From Hydrogenovibrio sp. SC-1 (GTDB lineage: Bacteria > Pseudomonadota > Gammaproteobacteria > Thiomicrospirales > Thiomicrospiraceae): a stretch of 35,992 nucleotides of DNA. This document shows positions 24,831 through 33,039 of the stretch, one piece after another. The notes under the pieces were generated by a model. The model saw nothing but the letters and a program-made list of their open reading frames with translations, was not told the origin of the DNA and made no database searches. The stretch is taken from assembly GCF_002848135.1 (NCBI RefSeq), contig NZ_PKGB01000022.1, positions 1 through 35,992 of the forward strand. The letters run 5' to 3'. The translations under genes and the position numbers were made by a program. How positions within the stretch are numbered: position 1 is the stretch's first letter; each line of letters starts with the position of its first letter.

Positions 24831-27404
24831 ATGTTAGAAGCTTATCGCCAACAGGTTGCCGAACGTGAAGCAGAAGGGATTCCCCCTTTACCAATGGATG
24901 CAGAGCAAACTGCACAATTGGTGGAGTTGATTAAAAACCCGCCTGCTGGAGAAGCCGATTTTGTACTCGATTTATTTGAAAATCGTGTTCCGCCTGGGGT
25001 GGATGAAGCGTCTTATGTTAAGGCCAGCTTTTTGGCAGACATCGCAGCTGAAAAAGTAGCTGTCGACTTGATCTCACCTGTAAAAGCGGCGTTCTTATTG
25101 GGAACCATGCTGGGTGGCTATAATGTGCAGCCTTTGATTGCGTTGCTAGACAGTGAAAACGCTGAAGTTGCTCAAGAATCGGTTAAAGCCTTGTCAAAAA
25201 CCTTATTGGTTTATGAGGCATATCATGATGTGGTTGAAAAAGCGAAGACTAATGACTATGCGATGCAAGTATTGAAGTCTTGGGCAGAGGCGGAATGGTT
25301 TTTATCTAAGCCCAAAATGCCAGAGCAAATCACGGTTTCCGTATTTAAAGTAGAAGGGGAAACCAATACCGATGATCTTTCGCCGGCGACCGCTGCCTGG
25401 TCGCGTCCCGATATTCCATTACATGCCAAAGAAATGCTCAAGTCGCGAATGGATGATGTTGATGGTGTGATTGCGGATTTAGAAGCTAAAGGACATCCAG
25501 TTGCCTATGTTGGCGATGTGGTTGGAACGGGTTCTTCTCGTAAATCAGCGATGAACTCGGTGATGTGGTTTTTTGGGAATGACATTCCTTTTGTGCCAAA
25601 TAAGCGTCAAGGTGGTGTGGTATTGGGTGGCAAAATTGCCCCAATTTTCTTTAATACCGCTGAGGACTCTGGCTCTTTACCCATCGAATGTGATGTAAGC
25701 CAAATGAATACTGGCGATGTGATTACCATTTATCCCTACGAAGGTAAAATTACCAACGAAGCAGGCGAAACCATTTCCACGTTTGAATTGGCTCCTGAAA
25801 CCATGCCGGATGAAGTTAGAGCTGGCGGTCGTGTGCCATTAATTATCGGGCGAGGGCTCACCGACAAAGCGCGTCGAGCTTTGGATTTACCGCCTTCGGA
25901 TGTCTTTATTCGTCCAACTGATAAGTCCCAAGCGGCACATGGCTATACGCTGGCACAGAAAATGGTTGGTAAGGCTTGTGGTATCGAGGGTGTTCGCCCT
26001 GGCATGTATTGTGAACCACATATGACCACTGTTGGCTCTCAAGATACCACCGGAGCCATGACCCGTGATGAAATGAAAGAACTGGCCTGTTTAGGGTTCT
26101 CTGCCGATTTAGTGATGCAATCATTCTGTCATACGGCAGCATACCCAAAACCGGTTGATATTAAATTACAACATTCTTTACCTGACTTTATGACCCAGCG
26201 TGGCGGGGTGGCTTTACGTCCTGGTGATGGCGTGATTCACTCTTGGCTTAACCGTTTGTTATTACCCGATACGGTCGGTACGGGGGGGGATTCTCATACC
26301 CGTTTCCCAATGGGGATTTCCTTTCCAGCAGGGTCAGGCCTGGTTGCTTTTGCAGCCACTTTAGGGGTGATGCCGTTAAATATGCCTGAGTCGGTATTGG
26401 TACGTTTTAAAGGCGAAATGCAACCAGGTATTACGCTGAGAGATTTGGTGAATGCCATTCCTTATCAAGCGATTCAAGAAGGCTTATTAACCGTTGAAAA
26501 GAAAGGCAAACAAAATATTTTCAATGGTCGAGTGCTTGAAATTGAAGGCTTGGAGCATTTAAAAGCGGAACAGGCTTTTGAATTGTCAGATGCTTCTGCA
26601 GAAAGATCTGCAAATGGCTGCGTGGTTAAATTAGGTGAAGAGTCAATCATTGAATATCTGCAATCCAATATCGCTTTGATTAATTGGATGGTTGAAAATG
26701 GTTATCAAGATGCAAAAACCTTATTACGCCGTCGTGATGAAATGCAGGCATGGATTGATAATCCAGCCTTGTTAGAAGCCGATGCAGATGCAGATTATGC
26801 TGCGGTTATTGAGATTGACTTGAACACCATTAAAGAACCAATTGTGGCTTGTCCAAATGATCCAGATGATGTGAAGTTGTTATCTGACGTCGAAAATACC
26901 AATATCGATGAAGTCTTCATTGGGTCTTGTATGACCAATATCGGTCACTACCGAGCGGCGGGGAAAGTATTAGAGCAAATGGGCAATGTGCCCACGCGTT
27001 TGTGGATTGCCCCTCCAACTAAAATGGACGAGCATCAATTAATTGAAGAAGGTTTCTACAGTATCTTTGGTAAAGTCGGCGCGCGTACTGAAATGCCAGG
27101 CTGTTCTTTGTGTATGGGGAATCAGGCTCGTGTTGCAGATGGCGCAACCGTGTTTTCAACCTCAACACGCAATTTCCCGAATCGCTTAGGAAATGGGGCT
27201 AATGTATATCTTGGGTCGGCGGAACTGGCCGCTGTTTGTTCGGTATTAGGTCGTATTCCAACAAGGTCTGAATATTTAGATGCGGTTAGGTTGTTGGATA
27301 CCATGACAGGCGATGTCTATCGTTATTTGCAATTTGATCAATTGCCAGACTACAAAATAGAATCTCCTAAGACGTTATCAGAAATTGCGGTTGCTGTCGG
27401 CTAA
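24831..27404 (+). CDS. acnB: Aconitate hydratase B
   Basis: 857 residues (E. coli AcnB 865), with AAGGA before the ATG. AcnB interconverts citrate and isocitrate in the TCA cycle. The N-terminal HEAT-like domain ([21 protein letters not shown] to about 160) is the hallmark of the B type. The swivel domain (about 165-380) includes the [13 protein letters not shown] loop. The catalytic domains carry the three 4Fe-4S ligands C700 (GSCMTNIGH), C758 and C761 (GCSLCMGNQ). VGGDSHTRF-type substrate motif is seen as [13 protein letters not shown]. Followed by a strong bidirectional terminator. Confidence 0.98.
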   Translation: MLEAYRQQVAEREAEGIPPLPMDAEQTAQLVELIKNPPAGEADFVLDLFENRVPPGVDEASYVKASFLADIAAEKVAVDLISPVKAAFLLGTMLGGYNVQPLIALLDSENAEVAQESVKALSKTLLVYEAYHDVVEKAKTNDYAMQVLKSWAEAEWFLSKPKMPEQITVSVFKVEGETNTDDLSPATAAWSRPDIPLHAKEMLKSRMDDVDGVIADLEAKGHPVAYVGDVVGTGSSRKSAMNSVMWFFGNDIPFVPNKRQGGVVLGGKIAPIFFNTAEDSGSLPIECDVSQMNTGDVITIYPYEGKITNEAGETISTFELAPETMPDEVRAGGRVPLIIGRGLTDKARRALDLPPSDVFIRPTDKSQAAHGYTLAQKMVGKACGIEGVRPGMYCEPHMTTVGSQDTTGAMTRDEMKELACLGFSADLVMQSFCHTAAYPKPVDIKLQHSLPDFMTQRGGVALRPGDGVIHSWLNRLLLPDTVGTGGDSHTRFPMGISFPAGSGLVAFAATLGVMPLNMPESVLVRFKGEMQPGITLRDLVNAIPYQAIQEGLLTVEKKGKQNIFNGRVLEIEGLEHLKAEQAFELSDASAERSANGCVVKLGEESIIEYLQSNIALINWMVENGYQDAKTLLRRRDEMQAWIDNPALLEADADADYAAVIEIDLNTIKEPIVACPNDPDDVKLLSDVENTNIDEVFIGSCMTNIGHYRAAGKVLEQMGNVPTRLWIAPPTKMDEHQLIEEGFYSIFGKVGARTEMPGCSLCMGNQARVADGATVFSTSTRNFPNRLGNGANVYLGSAELAAVCSVLGRIPTRSEYLDAVRLLDTMTGDVYRYLQFDQLPDYKIESPKTLSEIAVAVG

Positions 27405-27430
27405 CAGTCGTATTAGATCGCTTTAAAAAT

Positions 27431-27470
27431 AAAACCGCTTGTCAGACTCAAACTGGCAAGCGGTTTTTTA
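27431..27470. terminator. Bidirectional terminator between acnB and sppA-type gene
   Basis: AAAACCGCTTG, one mismatch, CAG, loop, CTG, CAAGCGGTTTT, with T-runs on both sides. It serves two convergent genes. Confidence 0.92.
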
Positions 27471-27486
27471 TTTTATGAGAAGTTTG

Positions 27487-28428
27487 TTACTTTAAAGTGG
27501 TTAGATACAGACTTAGCTGAGTTGCGGTTTGGGCTGCGAAGTCACCCATAAACTGTTCCAGCAAGCTTTTTTCGGATTCATAATAACGCGTGTTGGTTTG
27601 CGTTAATAACTCGCGTTGGACATAGCCCATATCGCCTAGCCCATCGATTAATCCCAATTCAATGGCTTCATCGCCCAGCCATACCAAGCCAGTGTAGGTG
27701 TCTTTGGTTTCTTTTATGCGGTTACCACGGCCCGCGCGAACCGTTTCAATAAACTGTTGATGTGTTCTTTCCAAAACGCGTTCCTTAAAGAACTGACGTC
27801 CTGCCTCATCCTTTGGTCCCATTGGGTTAATAAAGGTTTTATGATCGCCAGCGTGCATCGAGCGGTTTTCAATGCCCAATTTTTCCATTAATTCGGTAAA
27901 ACCTAATACGTCCATTCGTACACCGATAGAACCGATTAATGAGCCTTTGTTGGCATAAATTTCATCAGCGGCAACGGCAATATAATAACAACCTGAGGCA
28001 CACATATCCTGTACCACTACATACACAGGTTTGTTGTAGAGGGTTTTGAGTCGAGTGATTTCATCATTAATGAGTGCAGATTGTACTGGGCTGCCACCGG
28101 GTGAATTGGCATTGATAATGACCGCTTCAGAATCGGGATGTTTAAACGCCTTTGCCAATAACGGATTTAAGGTGTCGGCACTGGTTTGGCTACCAGGCAT
28201 AATCGGACCTTGTAAATTGACAATTGCGACATGCTTGGCGGTATTAGTCGGTGCCTCATCAGCAAATTGCCCCGTGAAAATCGCAATTGAGCCGATTAGG
28301 TAAATAATGACTGCCAGTTTTAATAAATTTGACCAACGTCGGCTCGAACGCTCTTGTTTAATAAAGGTTTCAGCTGCGCCTGCAAGGCGGTCTAAGCCGT
28401 CATTTTGATCTCTCACCTGATTCTCCAT
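27487..28428 (-). CDS. sppA: Signal peptide peptidase SppA-type S49 protease
   Basis: About 313 residues from ATG 28428 (MENQVRDQNDG). One membrane helix near the N-terminus (LLKLAVIIYLIGSIAIF) anchors a periplasmic or membrane-facing S49 domain. Catalytic Ser S145 in DMCASGCYYIA and Lys K197 in MHAGDHK form the Ser/Lys dyad. NANSPGGSPVQS and GSLIGSIGVRMDV are S49 motifs. It is half the length of the E. coli SppA (618) and fits the short single-domain form. The start is uncertain: GTG 28455 also opens the frame, while GTG 28416 has GGAG six bases before it and lies below a TATAAT at 28443-28438. Divergent from uvrC. Role: degradation of cleaved signal peptides. Confidence 0.9.
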   Translation of the reverse strand: MENQVRDQNDGLDRLAGAAETFIKQERSSRRWSNLLKLAVIIYLIGSIAIFTGQFADEAPTNTAKHVAIVNLQGPIMPGSQTSADTLNPLLAKAFKHPDSEAVIINANSPGGSPVQSALINDEITRLKTLYNKPVYVVVQDMCASGCYYIAVAADEIYANKGSLIGSIGVRMDVLGFTELMEKLGIENRSMHAGDHKTFINPMGPKDEAGRQFFKERVLERTHQQFIETVRAGRGNRIKETKDTYTGLVWLGDEAIELGLIDGLGDMGYVQRELLTQTNTRYYESEKSLLEQFMGDFAAQTATQLSLYLTTLK

Positions 28429-28523
28429 TGACAAACGATTATAATAACGGGGCACTTTGTTATGATGCGTAATCGCAAAGCTGTCCGCATTTAGTTTTTA
28501 AAAAGAGATTTATTTTACCTTAT

Positions 28524-30362
28524 ATGTCTGAACAATCCGAAAGCCAATTTGACATCAATGCCTTTTTAAAACATTTAACGGAGCGTCCGGGCGTATATCA
28601 AATGCTCGATACCGACGGGCAAATCATTTATGTGGGCAAAGCCAAAAACTTAAAGCGGCGGGTGTCGAGCTATTTTAAAAAGCGTCATGCAGAGATCAAA
28701 ACTGAAGCTTTGGTTGCGCAGGTTGCGCGAATTGAAGTGACGGTGACTGATACGGAATCTGAAGCGCTCATTCTTGAAAATACGCTAATAAAACGTCATA
28801 AACCAAAATATAATATCTTATTTCGAGATGATAAGTCTTATCCCTATATCTTTGTTTCTACAGCAAAAAAATACCCTGCTTTAAGTTATCATCGCGGTGC
28901 GAAACGGCGAGTCGGCCGCTATTTTGGTCCTTTCCCAAATGCTTCAGCGGTTCATCAAACCTTACAGGCTTTGCAAAAGATTTTTCCTGTGCGTCAATGT
29001 GCAGAAAGTGTTTTTAATCACCGGTCTCGGCCTTGTTTGCAATATCAGATCAAACGGTGCTCTGGGCCTTGTGTAGCGGGGTTTGTCACAGACGAAGACT
29101 ATGCAGAAGATGTTCGTCATACACTGGCTTTTTTAGAAGGGAAAAGTTTTGAGGTAATTGAGTCTTTGGGTGAAAAAATGCAGCAGGCATCAGAAGCTTT
29201 TGAGTTTGAAAAAGCAGCTGTTTATCGTGATCGCATTTCAGCACTTAGAGCTGTTCAAAGCCAACACTTGATTAACCAGCCGGGTAATCAAGATTTAGAC
29301 GTAATTGCTGTTGCCGAAGAGGCCAATATGGTTTGTGTGTCCTTAATGATGTATCGGGGCGGCAATCTCTGGGGGAGTCAAAACGAATTTCCTAAGCATG
29401 TGACCGATGCATCGATAGATGAAATCCTCACGGCGTTTATCACTCAGCATTACACAGATTTTCCAATACCGAATCGCGTTCTGGTGTGTGACAAGCTGGC
29501 TGATCAGTCAGCGTTACAAAATTGGTTAACTGAGAAAAAACAGCAAAAAGTTCAACTTCGTCAAGCTAGCTCTCAAACCGATAAAGGCTTAATGAAACTG
29601 GCAGACACCAATGCGAAGTCAGGATTGAAGCAACAATTAACTCAGAAGGCCTCACAAGCACAGCGAGTTTCTGCGCTGCAAGAGGTCCTGAGTTTGGCTG
29701 CCGCGCCAAATTGGATGGAATGTTTTGATATCAGTCATACTCAAGGTAATCAAACTGTTGCCAGTTGTGTGGTCTTTAAAGAAGGCGTGCCTGACACAAA
29801 TGCCTACCGTAAATTCAATATTGAATGCATTCAAGGCGGTGATGATTATGCTGCCATGCATCAGGTACTGACGCGGCGTTATCAGCGCTTAAAAGCCGAA
29901 TCAGAATCCTTTCCTGACTTAATCGTGATAGATGGCGGTAAAGGACAGTTAAATCAAGCGATAGATGTCTTAAAGCAGTTGGATTTGGATTATCTTCCTT
30001 TGGTTTCCGTGGCAAAAGGCGAGGGGCGAAAAGCAGGCTTAGAGATTCTATACACCCCCAGCAATCAAGCAGGGATTGATTTAGAAGCTGATAATATCGC
30101 GCTTCATTTGCTTAACCATATCCGTGATGAATCTCATCGGTTTGCCATTACCAGCCACCGCAGCCGTCGTCAGAAGGCACAAACCCATTCACGTATTGAA
30201 GACATTCCAGGCGTGGGTGCCAAAACGAGACAAAAACTATTAACGCATTTCGGCGGGCTCGCTGATGTCAAAAATGCCGCCGTTTCAGAGTTACAGAAGG
30301 TGCCCGGCATCAGTCCTAAGATTGCTCAATCCATTTATGATTTTTTTCATGGTGAACTTTAA
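28524..30362 (+). CDS. uvrC: Excinuclease ABC subunit C
   Basis: 612 residues (E. coli 610). GIY-YIG nuclease domain at 15-95 (RPGVYQMLDTDGQIIYVGK, KNLKRRVSSYF) for the 3' incision. A Cys-rich stretch in the linker (VRQCAESVFNHRSRPCLQYQIKRCSGPC) matches the Fe-S Cys set reported for UvrC. A UVR domain at about 211-240 (AFEFEKAAVYRDRI) for UvrB contact. The RNase-H-like endonuclease domain at about 380-530 (ECFDISHTQGNQTVAS, VIDGGKGQL) for the 5' incision. Tandem helix-hairpin-helix at the C-terminus (IPGVGAKTRQKLLTHFGG, VPGISPKIAQSIYDFF). Followed by pgsA, as in E. coli. Confidence 0.98.
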   Translation: MSEQSESQFDINAFLKHLTERPGVYQMLDTDGQIIYVGKAKNLKRRVSSYFKKRHAEIKTEALVAQVARIEVTVTDTESEALILENTLIKRHKPKYNILFRDDKSYPYIFVSTAKKYPALSYHRGAKRRVGRYFGPFPNASAVHQTLQALQKIFPVRQCAESVFNHRSRPCLQYQIKRCSGPCVAGFVTDEDYAEDVRHTLAFLEGKSFEVIESLGEKMQQASEAFEFEKAAVYRDRISALRAVQSQHLINQPGNQDLDVIAVAEEANMVCVSLMMYRGGNLWGSQNEFPKHVTDASIDEILTAFITQHYTDFPIPNRVLVCDKLADQSALQNWLTEKKQQKVQLRQASSQTDKGLMKLADTNAKSGLKQQLTQKASQAQRVSALQEVLSLAAAPNWMECFDISHTQGNQTVASCVVFKEGVPDTNAYRKFNIECIQGGDDYAAMHQVLTRRYQRLKAESESFPDLIVIDGGKGQLNQAIDVLKQLDLDYLPLVSVAKGEGRKAGLEILYTPSNQAGIDLEADNIALHLLNHIRDESHRFAITSHRSRRQKAQTHSRIEDIPGVGAKTRQKLLTHFGGLADVKNAAVSELQKVPGISPKIAQSIYDFFHGEL

Positions 30363-30440
30363 CCCCAACTGTGCGAGCAGTATGGTAATATTTTGCGTTA
30401 ATTCAGAATGTTGTCACAGACAACCCAAAAAGATAATTTT

Positions 30441-31019
30441 ATGACGTTGCAATCTATTCCTATGATGATGACCTGGTCTCGTGTCATCTTAATCCCTGTT
30501 TTTTTAATTTGCTATTATGCGCCTATTGAAGACGCGCGTTTTTGGGCAGGCCTAGCTTTTATGATCGCTTCCATTACCGATTGGTTTGATGGCTATTTGG
30601 CACGTAAACTCAATGTGAGTAGTAAGCTGGGCGCCTTTTTAGATCCTGTCGCCGACAAGCTGATTGTAGCCGCTGCGGTGGTGGTGGTTGCTGTGGAATA
30701 TCAAAACTTATGGGTGAGCTTGTCGGCGATTGTTATTATGATGCGTGAAATCAGTATTTCGGCACTGAGAGAATGGATGGCTGAAAATAATGCCAGAGAT
30801 GTGGTTGCAGTGTCCGGCCTTGGCAAAGTTAAAACAGCTTCCCAGCTTGCCGCATTAACTTGGTTACTCTATGGTGGTGAACTTTGGGGAGTAAACTGGG
30901 GGGCATTAGGGTTTCCTATGCTGTATTTTGCAGCTATTTTGACCGTGGTTACTTGGGTGCAATATGCCAAAGCGGCTTATCCAGTGTTATTAGAAACGGT
31001 CTCAGAACAAAAAAACTAA
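30441..31019 (+). CDS. pgsA: CDP-diacylglycerol-glycerol-3-phosphate phosphatidyltransferase
   Basis: 192 residues from ATG 30441 (MTLQSIPMMMTWSR), close to the E. coli 182; the frame opens at 30408 but the first 11 codons are unlike the family. The CDP-alcohol phosphotransferase signature DG-x2-AR-x8-G-x3-D-x3-D is seen as DGYLARKLNVSSKLGAFLDPVADK. Several membrane helices. It makes phosphatidylglycerol-phosphate, the committed step to phosphatidylglycerol and cardiolipin. No clear Shine-Dalgarno precedes the start. Gap to uvrC is 78 bases. tRNA genes follow, as in E. coli. Confidence 0.96.
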   Translation: MTLQSIPMMMTWSRVILIPVFLICYYAPIEDARFWAGLAFMIASITDWFDGYLARKLNVSSKLGAFLDPVADKLIVAAAVVVVAVEYQNLWVSLSAIVIMMREISISALREWMAENNARDVVAVSGLGKVKTASQLAALTWLLYGGELWGVNWGALGFPMLYFAAILTVVTWVQYAKAAYPVLLETVSEQKN

Positions 31020-31135
31020 ACCGATTCTTTTTCACACGTAAGTGAAAGATTCATAGAATCATAGTCTTAACATTCACCCATCGGAAAAATGACAAAAAAC
31101 GCTGTAAAAAAGCGATAAATATGTCATAAAAAAAC

Positions 31136-31163
31136 TTGTATTTTTTCTGCCAGCCCCTATAAT
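31136..31163 (+). promoter_or_regulatory. Sigma-70 promoter of the tRNA Gly-Cys-Leu unit
   Basis: TTGTAT (31136-31141), 16-base spacer, TATAAT (31158-31163), 18 bases before the mature tRNA-Gly 5' end. Confidence 0.8.
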
Positions 31164-31181
31164 ACGGCCTCATTATGTTAT

Positions 31182-31256
31182 GCGGGAATAGCTCAGCGGT
31201 AGAGCACAACCTTGCCAAGGTTGGGGTCGCGAGTTCGATCCTCGTTTCCCGCTCCA
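31182..31256 (+). tRNA. tRNA-Gly (anticodon GCC)
   Basis: 75 bases with encoded CCA. Acceptor GCGGGAA/TTCCCGC, anticodon loop TTGCCAA, T-arm GAGTTCGATCCTC. First of three clustered tRNAs. Confidence 0.98.
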
Positions 31257-31259
31257 TAT

Positions 31260-31333
31260 GGCGGAATGGCAGAGTGGCTATGCAGCGGATTGCAAATCCG
31301 TGGACCTCGGTTCGACTCCGGGTTCCGCCTCCA
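31260..31333 (+). tRNA. tRNA-Cys (anticodon GCA)
   Basis: 74 bases with encoded CCA. Acceptor GGCGGAA/TTCCGCC, anticodon loop TTGCAAA. Only three bases after tRNA-Gly. Confidence 0.98.
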
Positions 31334-31387
31334 TTATGGTTTTATAACGTAATATCACATTTACTCTGATAATCATCAGAACACCCT

Positions 31388-31474
31388 GCCCAGGTGGCGA
31401 AATAGGTAGACGCAAGGGACTTAAAATCCCTCGGTAGCAATACCGTGCCGGTTCGATTCCGGCCCTGGGCACCA
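31388..31474 (+). tRNA. tRNA-Leu (anticodon TAA)
   Basis: 87 bases with encoded CCA, class II with a variable arm (TCGGTAGCAATACCG). Acceptor GCCCAGG/CCTGGGC, anticodon loop CTTAAAA. The order Gly-Cys-Leu matches E. coli glyW-cysT-leuZ after pgsA. Confidence 0.98.
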
Positions 31475-31845
31475 TTTATCCTTTTATATCATTCTGATAT
31501 TTACAAAAAAGCAATTTTTTTTAAAATTCTTAAAAACTAATTTTAGTCTTATTCCGTATCAGGTCAATTCAGTTGTTTTATGAAAAATTTCGGGATAAAT
31601 CCTGTTATTTCATAATTCTTTAAACCTTCATGACTAAATCTTTATTTACATCAACGGCAGTATAAAAAATCTTCTTATATATAGTTTTCTGACCGGTAAA
31701 GAAAATATATTTGAGTTTTGTATCTTTATTAAGGTTTTATAAAAGAAGGATAAGTTATACTTATATCGAAACATAAGCATTACTTTTGCAGAAGCTAATG
31801 ACTGTAATCGTTTTCTAATTGAATATCCAAATAGGAGCACTGACT
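31475..31845. other. AT-rich intergenic, no gene seen
   Basis: About 370 bases after tRNA-Leu with no frame that has a ribosome site and no clear terminator. It begins the 1.5-kb gene-poor segment before the chemoreceptor genes. Confidence 0.5.
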
Positions 31846-31989
31846 ATGAAAAAAGATACAAAAGTCAAAATCAATACAACTTCTCAAACAAAGTCTCGAT
31901 TTACTACGCTTTTCGTAACAGGGATAGCTTTTATCGCAACCAGCTATGCTATTAATGAAAAGTTAGTTCTAGCGAGCTCTATTGCTTAA
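31846..31989 (+). CDS. Small membrane peptide, 47 residues
   Basis: ATG at 31846 with AGGAG at 31833-31837, eight bases upstream, an ideal ribosome site. The product is MKKDTKVKINTTSQTKSRF followed by a hydrophobic stretch (TTLFVTGIAFIATSYAI) and a short polar end (NEKLVLASSIA). The N-terminal half is basic and the single helix suggests an inner-membrane peptide with a cytosolic N-terminus, or a small-protein or toxin-like peptide. Too short for most gene finders. A short palindromic stretch (AGAAGACTTCTTTCTTCTTT region) follows. No family recognised; no partner gene or antisense RNA could be shown. Confidence 0.6.
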   Translation: MKKDTKVKINTTSQTKSRFTTLFVTGIAFIATSYAINEKLVLASSIA

Positions 31990-32182
31990 ATTAACAATAA
32001 GCCGGCCCTAGAGAAGACTTCTTTCTTCTTTAGCGCCAAACCTCTAGTTTGTTGTTAACAACTTTTCGCGTCGACTCATCTATCTTGGCGGTTGAGTTAC
32101 CACTCATTTCCCAGACACTTCTTAGTTATTTTCAATGATGAATAACTTATCGATATAACAGATTTTACCAATCTTCAGAAAA

Positions 32183-32373
32183 ATGAATAAGTTCATTGGT
32201 ATCCTCCTTATCCTTTTCGTAGCCGGATGTGAAAGTCGGTTTTTAACTCTGATCCTAACGAGGCCATCATCTATCTAAAGGCTGAAAGCGTTGCGGTTAA
32301 AAGCCAAACTATACTTATACAATGCTTCCCGTTAATAGATCTGCCAGTTCTCCATAATTTGTTTTATCTTTAA
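32183..32373 (+). pseudogene. Frameshifted small lipoprotein remnant
   Basis: MNKFIGILLILFVAGCESR is a textbook lipoprotein signal (lipobox FVAGC, Cys 16), but the frame closes at 32278 after only 31 residues. One frame over, starting at about 32245, the reading NSDPNEAIIYLKAESVAVK is protein-like and open to 32373. A one-base change in the run of five T's at 32240-32244 would join them. Alternatively the 31-residue frame is a chance match. No good Shine-Dalgarno site precedes the ATG. Confidence 0.35.
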
Positions 32374-32524
32374 TAAAAAAACACGCCCAATCATTTTTCA
32401 GATATACCACCCAAGTATTGCCACACTTTTTTACGATGTTTGGCATTTCTCGTCGCTTATTTTTACCCCTAAACTGCGTGATCATGTGGCAACCAAGACG
32501 TAAAATCCGATACGTGGTTAACAT
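32315..32524 (-). CDS. Possible small hypothetical protein, 69 residues
   Basis: The central part (MPNIVKKCGNTWVVYLKNDW) and the end (TNYGELADLLTGS) look like real protein, with Trp, Tyr and Cys in balanced use. Two starts are possible: ATG 32524, or the internal MPNIVKK about 26 codons on. Ribosome sites are poor for both. It overlaps the tail of the frameshifted lipoprotein remnant on the other strand, so they cannot both be complete genes. Possibly a fragment left by earlier transfer. Confidence 0.35.
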   Translation of the reverse strand: MLTTYRILRLGCHMITQFRGKNKRREMPNIVKKCGNTWVVYLKNDWACFFIKDKTNYGELADLLTGSIV

Positions 32525-33039
32525 TCAATCCAAAGGATACTTTCACTGTTGTGCTTTGTTCTATTGATAGGGTATCAATAATCGGATGAACATTGAGTTC
32601 ATCCATCTTTCGAGTTAAATCTGCTGTTGCGAAATTATTCTATTTTTCACAAAGCAACGAGTTTTTGTAGGGTTTTGTTATTAAATTATGCTAATCTGCC
32701 GCCTTTTTTATGCAAAGACAATATGTATGTCATTTAAAAAAATCGCATTTGTCGAGCTGATGGGGTGTCAAAATTGGATGGCAGCTCAGGTGACAGGTTT
32801 TGTTCGCAAGGCGTGACATATTTTGCATTCAATTGAATTTATACACTAAGGGCTTTAATCGCACGATTCAATTCGATATGGAATGAGTGACAAGCTGGTT
32901 TACGTTAAATCAAATACCTTCCAGGCCTGGTGGTTTTTGTTTTGAATTTAGCAAAATTACTTTATCCAGGCGTATTTATACAGTTTGGCTCTCTGTTGGC
33001 TGCTAGCAGCTTTCAAATAATATATTAAGGAAATTAAAA
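32525..33039. other. Gene-poor upstream region of the chemoreceptor gene
   Basis: It holds a hairpin GGATGAAC-ATTGA-GTTCATCC (32584-32604), a possible extended -10 (TATGCTAAT, about 32687), a 29-residue frame at 32727-32816 with no ribosome site, and CCAGGCCTGG copy 5 (32921-32930), which is followed by a short T-run. No intact gene. Confidence 0.5.
32921..32938. repeat. CCAGGCCTGG palindrome, copy 5, with T-rich flank
   Basis: Exact 10-mer followed by TGGTTTTTG, an arrangement like the terminator-type copies at 3718 and 18542. Confidence 0.6.

Noticed and set aside
31051-31475. Frames of 64-68 codons on both strands over the tRNA cluster
   Set aside because: They translate tRNA genes, a common artefact (typical false product starting with [17 protein letters not shown]).
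32727-32816. 29-residue frame starting MSFKKIAFVELMG
   Set aside because: Short and without a Shine-Dalgarno site; it may be the start of a lost gene but cannot be supported.
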